NCBI GenBank assembly: GCA_036898135.1
Contig: CM072525.1
Location: 51,716,799 to 51,780,798, forward strand
Source: Oncomelania hupensis
Lineage: Eukaryota; Mollusca; Gastropoda; Littorinimorpha; Pomatiopsidae
DNA length: 64,000 nucleotides
Reading direction: 5' to 3'
Part shown: positions 25,535-37,700 of the stretch, piece after piece
How the letters are laid out: every line of letters begins with the position of its first letter
How positions within the stretch are numbered: the stretch's first letter is position 1
Made by a program: the position numbers and the translations under genes
The notes under the pieces: model-generated
The model's input: the letters and a program-made list of their open reading frames with translations, nothing else
Databases searched by the model: none
What the model was told of the DNA's origin: nothing

Positions 25535-25868
25535 CGCTGCATCAACGGTTCTGCTTCTTCCTACCTTTCAGACAGCATCCATCTGTACACACCATAACGA
25601 ATCCCCCGCTCAGCTTCTGATCATCTGATTCTTCCAGTCCCTCGAACCAATCTTGTTTCTGTCGGATTCCGCTCTTTTCCTGCCTTTGGACCATCTGCTT
25701 GGAGCCAACTCCCACGTTCTATACGCAGCAAACCCTCAATCTTCTCCTTCAAACAGAACCTAAAAACTCTTCTCGTCTTTTTTTGCTCATTAACCCTCTT
25801 CCACAGCAATTATATGTTCCGCATGGTCTCTATGTATCTGACAGCGTGTATCTGTGTGTGTGTATATA
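25535..25868 (+). pseudogene. L2-like LINE C-terminal fragment
   Basis: One frame reads LILPVPRTNLVSVGFRSFPA, then FGPSAWSQLPRSIRSKPSIF and FKQNLKTLLV, the usual ending of L2/CR1-group LINEs. About 70 bp of UTR-like sequence follows. It then runs directly, in the same orientation, into sequence identical to the body of SINE B at 25870. Confidence 0.7.
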
Positions 25869-25869
25869 C

Positions 25870-26200
25870 TCATACTTCGGATGAGAGTATAAACCGAGGT
25901 CTAGTCTGTGTCGCATACATTCCATCATAACGGACTTTAAAGATCCTGACGCTCATGTCCTAGACGGGTGAGTGCCGGTGACAAGAAAACACCCAGCATG
26001 CACTTAGGTCCTTCTCCCCCATCCCTGGCTGCCCAGGATTGTGCTCAGTTGTACGGGCGTCAGACCATGCGCCCAAAGGCTGCGGGTGGGCGTCTCGGGC
26101 GGCTTGTATTAGATCCTGTATCGGCCAGCGCCTTGAGCAGCTCTTGAGCTGGTAAAGCGCTATATAAGAACGATTAAATAAATAAATAAATAAATAAAAT
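25870..26200 (+). mobile_element. SINE B body, or matching LINE 3' end
   Basis: From gatgagagtataaaccgagg to gcgctatataagaacgatta it matches the SINE B body, with an (AAAT)n tail to 26205. The tRNA-like head is absent and its place is taken by the L2-like fragment at 25535. Confidence 0.85.
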
Positions 26201-26304
26201 AAATATATTTGTAGAATAAGAACGAATGAATGTTGAGTTTAATATGTACACGACGACTGGACGACCCGCTAAATAAATAAAAAACAAACATTAAGAAGGG
26301 GTAG

Positions 26305-26372
26305 GGTTCTATATGCCACAGGACCTATATGCCACGGGACCTATATGCCACAGGCCCTATATGCCACGTGCT
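26305..26372. repeat. 17-18-bp tandem repeat, 4 copies
   Basis: Units of ctatatgccac(a/g)gg(a/c)c, followed by GTT and GGT triplets to 26420. Confidence 0.9.
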
Positions 26373-26420
26373 GTTATTGTTGTTGTTGTTGTTGTTGTTG
26401 GCGGTGGTGGTGGTGGTGGT

Positions 26421-27249
26421 GTGCATGGTATAATGGTGTGATGGTGGTGTGCATGGTATAATGGTGTGATGGTGGTGTACATGGTATAATGGTGTAATGG
26501 TGGTGTACATGTTATAATAGTGTGATGATGGTGTACATGGTACAAAGGTGTGGTGGTGGTGTACATGGTATAATGGTGTGATGTTGGTGTACATGGTATA
26601 ATGGTGTGATGATGGTGTACATGGTATAATGGTGTGATGATGGTGTACATGGTATAATGGTGTGATGGTAATGTACATGATATAATGGTGTGATGGTGGT
26701 GTACATGGTACAATGGTGTGATGATGGTGTGCATGGGATAATGGTGTGATGGTAGTGTACATGGTATAATGGTATGATGATGGTGTGCATGGTATAATGG
26801 TGTGATGGTGGTGTACATGGTATAATGGTGTGATGGTAGTGTACATGGTATAATGGTATGATGGTGGTGTGCATGGTATAATGGTGTGATGGTGGTGTAC
26901 ATGGTATAATGGTGTGATGGAATCTTAGGTCAACAAAGATGATGATGACGACGTGTGCATGGTATAATGGTGTGATGGAATCTTAGGTCAACAACGATGA
27001 TGATGACGACGTGTGCATGGTATAATTTTGTGTTGGAATCTTATTTCAACAACGATGATGATGACGACTTGTGCATGGTATAATGGTGTGATGGAATCTT
27101 AGGTCAACAACAATGATGATGACGACGTGTACATGGTATAATGGTGTGATGGAATCTTAGGTCAACAACGATGATGATGACGACTTGTGCATGGTATAAT
27201 GGTGTGATGGAATCTTAGGTCAACAACGATGGTGATGACGACGTGTGCA
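26421..27249. repeat. Minisatellite, 28-bp then 58-bp units
   Basis: From 26421 to about 26905 the unit is 28 bp (gtgYatggtataatggtgtg plus atggtggt). From 26905 the same 26-base core alternates with a 32-base spacer (aatcttaggtcaacaacgat plus a GAT/GAC end), giving a 58-bp period. The array is cut at 27249 by a LINE and resumes at 32654. Confidence 0.97.
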
Positions 27250-27350
27250 GGTCGGACTTCCGGTTTTCAACATGGAAACAACGGATGATTCTCGGCAGTA
27301 GTGGAAAGTTGTTTCTGGTGTACCCGACGCCCTAAAATAGCACAGACAAA

Positions 27351-28551
27351 ATGACGAGACGACGAACAACAAGAAGAAAGAGGAATGTGGAACAGGTGGA
27401 TGAGGAGACAGAGGGAGAAGAAGATGCCAGAAGTGAAGAACCGATTTCGGTGAAGCCGACCGCGGATGTTGAGGTCAGCACTGATCCAGAGAAAGATAAT
27501 CGAGCAGCGATCGTGAGTGACCTTAAAGTTTGCGTACGGAGTCTCCGAGAAGAGATCAACGCACTGCGTTTGATGATTTTAGAGCAGGCCGATATGATAA
27601 AACAACTGCGTGAAGAGCGAATTGGACTTGCGGACCGAATAAATATAGAAAGTGAACAGACGACGCGACCGTCAAATAGGTTGTCTACCACTTCCTATGC
27701 TGCGGCAGTCAGATCTATACCCGCACCAGATTTTGATCGGTCACTGAACACTGCGCAGCAGAAGAAAAACAGCACAACAACTAAAGACGGCAAAAAATAC
27801 ACGCAACACCAGAAAGAACATGGAAAGAACAAACATGACGTCAAACTGAACAATGACGTCAATACACAGACAAAACAGGAATGCGGAAGAAACAAAGGCG
27901 GAAGTAAACAAGAGTTTGAGGACACTGTTGTTATTCTGCATGATTCAGTTCTAAATGGAGTTCAAGCTTCTAGACTGGGTCAGTCCTATGGTTTTGAAGC
28001 TGTGAAATGCCAAGCATCAACCGTTGGTGACATCCTTTGTTCTTTTGAACAGATTGATGAACAAACAACGCAGAGAAAAAAATGTGAAAGCAGTTGTTGT
28101 GCATGTTGGAGTAAACGACATTAAGAACAAGGACCCAAAATCTGTAAGCAGAGATTTTGTCGAAGTGATCAAGACCATGGCTTCTCGGAATCCTGGAGTG
28201 CAGATCGTTGTCAGCAAAATAGCGGCAGTGAAAGATAAGGAACTGCGTGCGAAGAGAGATGTTTTTAACGCACTAACTTTCTCTTCACTTATGGATGAAC
28301 CCAACATCACCTTTGTGTCCCATGACAACATGCCTGGTTATACCATGAGGGACCACCTTCATCCAAACAGAAAAGGGTCAAGCATTATGGCTGGTAACAT
28401 TGGACGTTTTATCCATAGCATGCTGTGGAGAAAACCTAGCCCCAAGAGATTTGCCCGGCGTTACCAGACAAGTGACTGCCTCGGCTACTATGATGTCAGA
28501 GGCAGGTGGCATCCAGCAGCCCGGCCAGTTTTCCCCGTCAAATGGTATTAG
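27351..28551 (+). pseudogene. LINE ORF1 with SGNH/GDSL esterase domain
   Basis: It starts at ATG 27351 with an Arg-rich N-terminus, then a coiled coil (about residues 60-105). The second half is an SGNH hydrolase: block I HDSVLNG (catalytic Ser), block III VVVHVGVNDI (G-x-N-D), block V RDHLHPNRKG (D-x-x-H). A slip in a seven-A run near 28080 breaks the frame between blocks I and III. Esterase ORF1 proteins are known from the CR1/L2 group. The domain probably helps ORF1 handle RNA or membranes; its role is not settled. Confidence 0.85.
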
Positions 28552-28631
28552 GGACATTGGGTTACCAGAATACTAACTACTTATATATACAAATATATAT
28601 AAATTTATAAATATACAATTTAAACTGTAAA

Positions 28632-31600
28632 ATGAATGAACAAAATGTAAAATTATTTCAGTGGAATAGTCGATCTCTAGGCACAAATTTACTGTCTTTT
28701 CAACAACATATATCACAGGAAAATTATGCTGTATTAGCGTTACAGTCACTAAATCTCAATAATAACAAATTACCAAAACTAAAAAATTATTACTTTCCTC
28801 CCTTATTCCAAACTAGTAACGACACACAAAAGGTTCAAACAGCCCTGTACATTAGATGTGATTTAGAATATTGCTCAATTCCATCACCAATACCAAAAAC
28901 AATAAAAAAATACTTTTGGAAGTGTTGCAATGATCAAAATAAATAAGCACACCATTTTTAATATAATATCCGTTTATATGCCAGATGGTCCAAAGGAAGA
29001 CAACTCTGACTGGGTAAAAACTATAGGTAAGTCAGATGAGAAGTGGATTATTTTGGGGGACTTCAATGCTCATTCTCCTTGGTGGGAACTGGGATGTCAA
29101 ATTACAACAAGTAATCGTTTTGTTGATAATTTATTAGATTCTAAATTGTGTTTATTAAATGACGGTCAATTTACTAGAATTCCTGATGTTCCTTACCACA
29201 GGTCTACATCTATTGATCTTTCCCTTGCCACTCCAGATATTGCCTTAAATTCTGTTTGGTGCCCTCTTGACGATTGTTTAGGGAGTGATCATCTTCCAAT
29301 TATTATCACTTTGAATGAACAAGAAACAGAACAAAGACAAAAAGAAGATAAGATACCTAAATTCAAATATAAATATGCAAATTGGGACTTCTTTAAAACA
29401 TGCCTAGAAAATAATGATATTAATACCGTTCATGATGAGGATATAGAAATTTTTTTTACTCAAAATTTAGAAATTCTGTATTGAAGGCAGCAGAAAAAAG
29501 TATTCCAAAATGCAAACAAAAGAAGCGAATAGCTCATTCCGGAAATGTGTGGTGGAACAATGAATGTGAAAAAGCTGTTAACAATAAAAAGGTCACATAT
29601 AAAAATTGGATTAGGAATAAAACATTTGACAATTTTACCATCATGAAACATGCTAAAATATATTGCAACAGAATTATTGCCAGTGCTAAGAAACATTATT
29701 GGTCAGAATTCTGCATGTCAGAAATAACCGAGTCAAAAGATATGTATAAGGTTTGGAGAAAAGTTAAAGAGATGAAAAATGGATTTAATCTTCAGTCTTA
29801 TCCTATTAAATTGCAAGACAATATTTTCCCCTCATCTGAGGATAAAGCAGAAGCATTTGCAAAACATTTTTCAGTAAATTCATTGTCCAATAGTCTTGAT
29901 TTACATATACAAATGTTTAGAAAAGAAGAAGAAATCAAAGCAGAATATGAAGATTCTGTACCAGATAATTTGCATTATTTAAATGCTCCTATTAATTATG
30001 AAGAGTTTTTAGAAACTTTACTATCTTTTTCGTCAAACAAAACTGCTGTTGGTCTAGATGGTATCTTATCAATTACTGAATCACTTGCCAGCTTCATGGA
30101 AAAAATTGCTACATTCATTATGCCAAAGACGTTGGCAAAGTGGAATTCTCCCTACTATCTGGAAGAAGTCTGTAGTTATTCCAGTACATAAGCAAGGTAA
30201 GTCTCGTGCGTCAGTAAATAGTTATAGACCGATTGCATTGACGTCTCAAGTTGGAAAATTATTAGAAAAAATAATTTTAAACAGGTTAAGTCCATTTTGT
30301 GAAAAATATAAAATAATCCCTACAAATCAAGCCGGGTTTAGAAAGGGTCGGTGTACAACTGATCATCTTGTTAAATTAACTAGTCATGTTAAGAAACAAT
30401 TTGCTCATAGAAAAAGTATTCTTGCTGCTTTCTTTGATATCAAAAAGACAGTGTTTGGCATGCTATACTGCTTTATAAATTAAAACATATTGGAATAAGT
30501 GGTCATATGTATCATTACATACACAATTATTTAAGTGGCAGATCTATATGCACAAGAGTGGGGAAGTGGGGAATGCTTATTCATCTTTTTATAACATCGA
30601 TATGGGAATACCTCAGGGGTCTATTCTTGCCCCTTTATTGTTTTCAATCCTCATTCATGATCCTCCCACATTTATTTCTAAATCAGCAAATATAGTTCAG
30701 TGTGCGGATGACATTGCTATGTGGATTAATACGTCTCTTAGAAAGCATACTAAAAAAAGAGTAGTAATGTATGTACAGAAACTTTTCCAAGAAGAACTAA
30801 ATAATCTTTCTAAATTTTTGAAAAATAATGGTCTGGAACTGTCTACTGATAAAACGTATTTGATGCTTTTCAATAATGGAAATAATCCTAAATTATTACC
30901 TGTTTTGAAATTAAATTGTGAAGTTCTTGCTTACAAGCAGCAGGTAAAATTTCTCGGAGTTTACCTAACACCAAAGTTGAACTGGAAATTACATATTGAG
31001 CATTTAATAACGAAAGCAAGAAAAACCTTGAATTTATTGAAAATTATTAATATGCAAATATGGGGTCAAAATTTAAATCCCTATTACATTTATCTATATC
31101 ACTAGTTCGATCAAAGCTTATTTATGGTCAGGAAGCATATTTTTCAGCAAATAATTCATTATTAAATAAATTACAAAGTATTGACAGTAGGGCTTTAAAA
31201 TTGCATTAGGAGTTCCAGTTCATGCTAACACTTTACGAATATACCAAGAAGCTGGAATATTATCACTAAATCAACAACGTCAACTGGCTACTTCCAAATA
31301 TGTGTTAAGATGTTTATCTGTTCCAAATTCGGTGTATGATGAAATATATATCGACGCTCAACAAGATTATCCCAAAAGAACAAAACATATGAAGTACTTG
31401 CAGCCAATTAGAAACTATACAAAAGACCTTTTTGATAAGTGTGACATTGGTATCACATCAGTTTCAGTTCTTCCATTAACACCATTGATTCCACCATGGG
31501 AGCATTTATGTGCACATATCGATATTGACTATAGCCAAACTAAGAAAGAGGATAATCCTAATGTATTACTTACTGAGGTAAAAAAAAAGCATATTGAAAG

Positions 31601-32396
31601 TAATTACAAAAACCATATGCAGATTTTTACTGATGGATCAGTTCTAGATTCTTTGGATAGTGGATCAGCATATATTATTCCTGAAATAAATATCAGAAGG
31701 TCATATTATTTAGGAAGGGGATTTTCTATATTTACAGCTGAGCTTTATGCTATTTTAATGGCTTTAAAGTTCATTATGTTGTCACCTTTAGAATTATTTG
31801 GTATATTAGTATGTGTTGATTCAAAAGCGGTTCTGTATGCATTAAAACAGTGGAACTGTAAAGATAGAAGGGAGATTATCTATGAAATTAAACATATGAT
31901 ACATTGTGTGATTTCTAGAGGAATAAATATTGATTTCTGTTGGATACCATCACATTGCGGAATTCATTGGAATGAGGTATGTGACAGATTAGCTAAGGAG
32001 GGAGCACAAAGGTCGTCAGATTCTATAATTATAACAAATTTGAATATGTGTAATCATGAAATGTTTTCCTTACTAGAAAAGGCAGTTTATCATGATAATA
32101 ACATTAAAAATATATCTATACTGAATTGTTCAAGACCACTTTCTAAATTAATATATAAATTAAGAATGAACGCATGGAACACTAAATACTCAGCTGATGT
32201 TCAGTGTATATGTAATACAAGTCTATCAGTACATCACCTTCTCTTTGAATGCTCAGTTTTAACAGACATAATATTCAAAGTAAATGGACTTAGTATAACT
32301 AAATATGGACATTCTGTAGACATGGTTCTATATCATCCAAATGCTACAGACATTGTGAAAGTTATTGCTAAATCTCCTGTTGGTAGACTCTTATAG
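28632..32396 (+). pseudogene. LINE ORF2: APE endonuclease, RT, RNase H
   Basis: It starts at ATG 28632 with the endonuclease (QWNSRSL; later LGDFNAHSPWW and GSDHLPI). Reverse transcriptase follows (YRPIALTSQVGKLLEKII, NQAGFRKGRCTTDHL, MGIPQGSILAPLLFSILIHD, CADDIAMW). Then comes an RNase H domain (FTDGSVLDS, FTAELYAIL, VCVDSKAVL, FCWIPSHCGI: D, E, D, H). Frame changes near 28925, 29460, 30060, 30450 and 31100-31220 break it. APE-RT-RNase H order is that of the I group. Confidence 0.88.
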
Positions 32397-32635
32397 ACTG
32401 TTTGTTTTGAAATTATGTTTTGAAAAAGTTAACGTGTTTTAAAAGTAGCATTTTCAATGTCTACTATCACCAAAATGTGTTATCCAAATGTTACAGACGT
32501 TGTGAAAGTTATTGCTAAATCTCCTGTTGGTAGACTGTTATAGACTGTTTTTTCAATTATGTTTTGAAATAGTAAAGTGTTTTAATAGTTACATTTTCAA
32601 TGTCTAATATCACCTAACTGTGTGAAGAGACGTTA
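32341..32635 (+). repeat. Tandem duplication of the LINE 3' end (147 bp x 2)
   Basis: gttattgctaaatctcctgt and gtagactSttatagactg recur with a period of 147 bp (32341 and 32488). The first copy contains the end of ORF2 and its stop; the second repeats these codons beyond the stop. Confidence 0.9.
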
Positions 32636-32653
32636 AATTAAAGATTGATTGAT

Positions 32654-33075
32654 TGACGACGTGTGCATGGTAAAGTGGTGTGATGGAATCTTAAGTCAAC
32701 AACAATGATGATGACGACGTGTACATGGTATAATGGTGTGATGGAATCTTAGGTCAACAACGATGATGATGACGACATGTGCATGGTATAATGGTGTGAT
32801 GGAATCTTAAGTCAACAACGATGATGATGGCGACGTGTACATGGTATAATGGTGTGATGGAATCTTAGGTCAACAAGGATGATGATGACGACGTGTGCAT
32901 GGTATAATGGTGTGATGGAATCTTAAGTCAACAACGATGATGATGATGACGTGTTCATGGTGTAATCGTGTGATGGAATCTAAGGTCAACAACGATGATG
33001 ATGATGACGACGTGTGCATGGTATAATGTTGTGATGGAATTTTAGGTCAACAACAATGATGATGACGACGCTGAC
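32654..33075. repeat. 58-bp minisatellite, continuation
   Basis: About seven more 58-bp units, the right half of the array interrupted by the LINE. Confidence 0.96.
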
Positions 33076-33335
33076 GACGATGATAATGACCACTATACTT
33101 ACAATGCAATCACAGTCAGCCAGACAGTATTTTGATGTTGGGTTTACAGTGTACAGAAGAAATGTGCAAGCCATTCCTTATTTGGAGGGACCCTCGGGAT
33201 AAGACGTGCTGTGCAAAACGTGTTACCTCCGAGCTCTCCCCCGATAAAGAAGACCCGACACCCGCAATGATTTAAGACACTAATGGCAGTAGGTGGCAGG
33301 GTTCTCTCAGCCATAATGACTTTATATTACATCTG
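33076..33335. other. Spacer before the L2 LINE
   Basis: No coding sequence recognised. The L2 5' end is placed between about 33330 and 33370, with no clear boundary. Confidence 0.4.
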
Positions 33336-33589
33336 GACATCTTATAGTAGTGGTTCCGGTTGACGCCAACAGGTTGTAACGACCCGAGGTCTGCTGAATG
33401 TTGTGATTTTGCGGTGTTTACAGTGTTTTGTTGTGAGTTTTGTATTGTGTAATTGTTGTCTCATGGATCCTCAAGTAAGTGTAGCGTTGCTTTGCTTCTC
33501 TTTTTATGTTCGTTTGGTTACTCTATCGTTTTTTCGCTTCATTCACTGTGCTGTCTTGCACTCACGTAGTCCGCCATCTTGTTCCGGCA

Positions 33590-34035
33590 TCCCATCCACA
33601 AGCTACACACGCGATAAGCTACTGTCATTGAAGTCTAAATGTACGCAGCTCGCTCCCGACCTTGTGTTCCGATTAAAAGAGTTCTCGATCGGCCGTCATT
33701 TGCCCAGAAAACGGAATAGTCGTGGAGGCAAACGTAAACAAAACATCTCGTCTAACCCCTGTTGTCCTTTCACACAGATCGCCTATGCTTTCCAACTCTG
33801 ACCCCACGCTTCACATTGCATCACACCCAGAGTGTATCACTAGGCCTGAGACTAATCGCTGTAACACAGACAATCTCATTCACATCAACCTCTCCCCTAA
33901 ACCTCTATCTTCACACCTCGATAGCCACAGCCGTCTACGCGTTGCATCATTCAACGCTCAATCATTAGGTCCCATTGAAAAACGTACCGCTCTGCAAGAA
34001 TTCATCTCACACAAGCAGACTCATCCAAGAGACCT
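33590..34035 (+). pseudogene. L2 LINE ORF, N-terminal and endonuclease start
   Basis: Codes for YTRDKLLSLKSKC and RNSRGGKRKQ, a common lead-in of L2 ORF2. After a frame change near 33770 comes LRVASFNAQSLGPIEKRTAL, the first APE endonuclease motif (N-x-Q-S). It stops at the gypsy insertion after HPRDL. Confidence 0.8.
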
Positions 34036-34278
34036 TGTTTTATGCCGAAGATAGCGAGTGGAACAGGCGTGATCAATATTTTGTCAGACATCCAACTAAT
34101 ACAATGGAGACATCATTTTAGACCCGTGCGGGAAGTTACTTTATTTTCTTAAGCCCTGCGCATGTCTGCATACATTACCATGACTTATGGTAAAGGGGAA
34201 ATAACATATACTAAAATGAACGGTATCATAAGGTAGCGATTGCGTCCCCTATAACGCTTACAACTACTTTCCATTACA
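34036..34278 (-). repeat. 3' LTR of the Mag-like element
   Basis: Starts TGTTTTATG and ends CATTACA on the + strand. It differs from 38913-39155 at 4 of 243 positions by my count. Confidence 0.92.
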
Positions 34279-34718
34279 CCTCCCTTTTTTTTCATGAACC
34301 CCATTAGTCACAAGTTTCATGTAATTATGTAAACATCAACATAAGATAATTATTATTTCAGCAGGACGTCCTTTAAACTTCAACAAAACCGTAATGTTAA
34401 ACTTTCCGGAATCACCTATTCTTAGGTGTCCTTAAATGTAACTTCAACAACCGTAATGTTAAACTTTCCGGAATCACCTATTCTTAGGTGTCCTTAAATG
34501 TAACTTCAACAACGGAACTGAAAGTTCATAACCAGCTTGATTCACTTAAATGTTTGATATCAACTTGACTGAAACACAATACTAACTTAAAACCCTTACT
34601 TGGTGTTCATATTACTTCCTGTAACTGTGAACAAACAATGAAACACGCCATAGCTTCCTGTATATAATAATCATGTTGGTTTGATCTTGATTGTACTACA
34701 CCACAATGAAGAATTTAG

Positions 34719-37700
34719 TCACTGCTGATAGCGGGCTGGTTTGACCACTTGTCGCCCTGATCTGGTGACGTATGGTTGCGACAATGATGACGTCGTTTCA
34801 GGTGGTCGTCCTGAAAGCTGTGACGAGGCGGGTACAGAAACGCTGGTTATCGGTGGCTGTTCCTCTGGCCCTGTCGGTGTTGTCTGCTGTAGGTCTGGCG
34901 TCTTCGTTGATGCGCTCGGACTGGTCAATTGCTTATGGTGTAGTCGGACTGGCATCGGTGGGACGTTGACGTCGGCCGGTTTATGCTCGCTAGTGGCGTA
35001 TTTATTTTCCACTGCTGGGCGAAGTCTAAGGTGTTTTCTGTTGCGCCTTAGCTCCCCATCTCGTGTTCGTACGATGTACGATCTTGGAGCACACTTTTGC
35101 ACCACTTCACCTGGCTTCTTCCAGCTCTTCTCTCCATCCTCCTTTATGAAGACAAGATCGCCTGGATCTTAGGGAGGCACTGTGGTCTAATGGTAGTGCT
35201 TCGGCTTGTGGATCTGAAGGTCCCGGGTTCGAGCCCTGGCCGGGCCATTTTGTTGTGTCCCTGGGAAAGACACTTTACTCCTGTTTTCCTACTCCTTCGG
35301 ATGAGAGTATAAACCGAGGTCTAGTCTGTGTCGCATACATTCCATCATAACGGACTTTAAAGATCCTGACGCTCATGTCCTAGACGGGTGAGTGTCGGTA
35401 ACAAGAACACACCCAGCATGCACTTGGTCCTTCTCCCCCATCCCGGGCTGCCCAGGATTGTGCTCATATGTCCGTGCGTCAGACCATGCGCCCAAAGGCT
35501 GCGGGTGGGCGTCTCGGGCGGTTTGAGTTAGATCCTGTATCGGCCAGCGCTTTGAACTCGTTGGGAAAAAGCGCTATATAAATATCCTTATCTTATCTTA
35601 TCTTATCTAGTTCTGGTAGGTGATGTGCTTTTTTTTTTTTTATCAAAGTACAGTTTCTGCGACTGCTTGGCTTTGCCATCAAGATGACGTATTTTGTCGT
35701 GGTCGACCTCATGAGGTTTTAGAGTTGATGGTAGGACGGGCAACGTTGTGCGTAGTCGTCTTCCAAACGCTAGTTCTGCCGGGCTCACTCCAAGGCTGGG
35801 AATGGGAGTAGCTCGGTATGTCAGCAACGCAAGATGATAGTCTTCCTGTTTCAAGATCTCCTTGGCGGTTTTCACAGCTCGCTCAGCCTCACCATTCGAC
35901 TGGGGATAGTGTGGACTACTCGTTACGTGACAAAAGTTCTACTCCTTCGCAAATTTCTGAAATTCTGACGAAGAAAATTGTCTTCCGTTATCCGAGACAA
36001 CGGTTTCTGCAATGCCATGCTGTGAAAATATGTCCTTCATCTTGTTGATCACTGCACTTGATGTCAACTTTGTGAGATGAGCAATGTTAATGTATCTGGA
36101 ATAATAGTCTACTGAAACCAAATAATGCTGCCCCTTGATCTCACAGATGTCAATTGCTATTCTTTGGAACGGTCGCTCTGGCAAAGATGACGTAAGCAAC
36201 GGTTCTCTTGCTTGCGATGGTCTTTTTTCAAGACAGTGTCTACATCCTGCAACTCGGTTCTTTATGTCTTGGTTTATGTGTGGCCACCAAACACTTCGGT
36301 TTGCTCTTTCACGACATTTGGTTATGCCCATGTGACATACATGGATCTGTTCCAGAATGTACTTTCTCATTGAATATGGTATCACGATGCGATCTCCTCG
36401 CAACAACAATCCTTCGTGGGTGCTCAGTTCTCCACGAATGGAAAAAAAATCCCTAGCTGCAAGCTTGACGTCTTCTTTGTAGACTGGCCATCCTGAGATA
36501 GTGTAGTCTAGCGCCATCTTCAGGTTTATGTCGTTTTGTGTTTCACGACGGATTTCGTTCAGTCTTTCGTCTGCAACTGGCCATGATGACGTGATCTCGT
36601 ACACATACAAGTCAACATCATCTTGAAGTGTTGTTTCTTCTTGTCTCAATGTCTCTTGCTTCACAGGACTTCTTGACAATGTATCAGCAATCACCATGTC
36701 TTTTCCTGGTTTGTACACTGCTTGTGGCTTGTATCTCATTAGTCTCATCAAGAGTCTCTGACATCTCAGTGGTGTTTCTGACAAGTCTTTAGAGTTTATC
36801 AACGGTATGAGCGGTTTGTGGTCTGTTTGGAGTGTAAAACTGTCTAACCCTACCAGGTAACGATCAAATCTTTCGCACGCCCACACTGAAGCTAGACATT
36901 CTTTTTCTATTTGTGCGTAGCGCATTTCAGCTTGTGTCAACGTCTGACGGTTCGGGCAAACTCTTGATTGCTTCAATCTTGGACTGATCAGGTCTCACGC
37001 CTTGTTCATTGATTATGTGTCCTAAGAAGTTGATTTCTGACTTCTTGTATTGACATTTTTCTTCATTGAGTTTGAGGCCTACTTTTTGTAGTCTTGTTTT
37101 CACTTGAGTGAGTAGCTCTTCATGCATTTTCATGCTTTTGGAGTGGCAGAGAATGTCATCGAAGTAGCAGATCACTCCGTCGATTCCTTCTAGTATCTCT
37201 GTCATTGTTCTTTGGAAGATCTCTGGTGCGCTTGATATACCAAATGGTACTCTCTTCATGAAGAACCTACCAAACGGTGTAATAAACGTTGTCAGTTTCG
37301 CTGTTTCTGGGTCCAGCGGTATCTGCCAAAACCCTGATTGAGCATCGAGCTTGGAGAAAACTGAAGAACCTCTCAGTTTGTGAATGATATCGTCAACTGT
37401 TGGGATGACGTACCGTTCTCTCTGTACTGCTTGATTGAGTCTTTTAAGATCAACGCAGATTCTGACATTCCCGTTTGGCTTCAAAACGGGAACCATGGGC
37501 GAAACCCATTCTTTTGGCTCTGTTATTTCTTCTATTACACCTTCATTCTTCATGCGCTCAAGTTCCTTTTTAACTTTATCTTCCAAGGGAATAGGTATCC
37601 GTCTTGCTGTGGCTACACTGTATGGCTTTGTTCCCTCTTTGATCCTGATCTTCACTGGCTTACATTTCACTGTAGCAAAAGTAGCTGTATCCACTCTTTT

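Larger units (their letters stand above)
27236..32667 (+). mobile_element. I-like LINE with esterase ORF1 and RNase H, near full length
   Basis: The insertion 27250-32653 is flanked by exact 14-bp repeats tgacgacgtgtgca (27236-27249, 32654-32667), so it landed in the minisatellite. It has a 100-bp 5'UTR, ORF1 (27351-28551), ORF2 (28632-32396), a 3'UTR and an (ATTG)n tail. Several single-base slips, mostly in homopolymers, break both ORFs. The copy looks dead but not old. AT content is well above that of the neighbouring elements. Confidence 0.9.

Noticed and set aside
26325..26902. His/Thr-rich frames on the minus strand
   Set aside because: Translations of the minisatellite.
35172..35247. 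tRNA-His gene
   Set aside because: It heads a repeated SINE with copies at 59500, 25870 and 24292.
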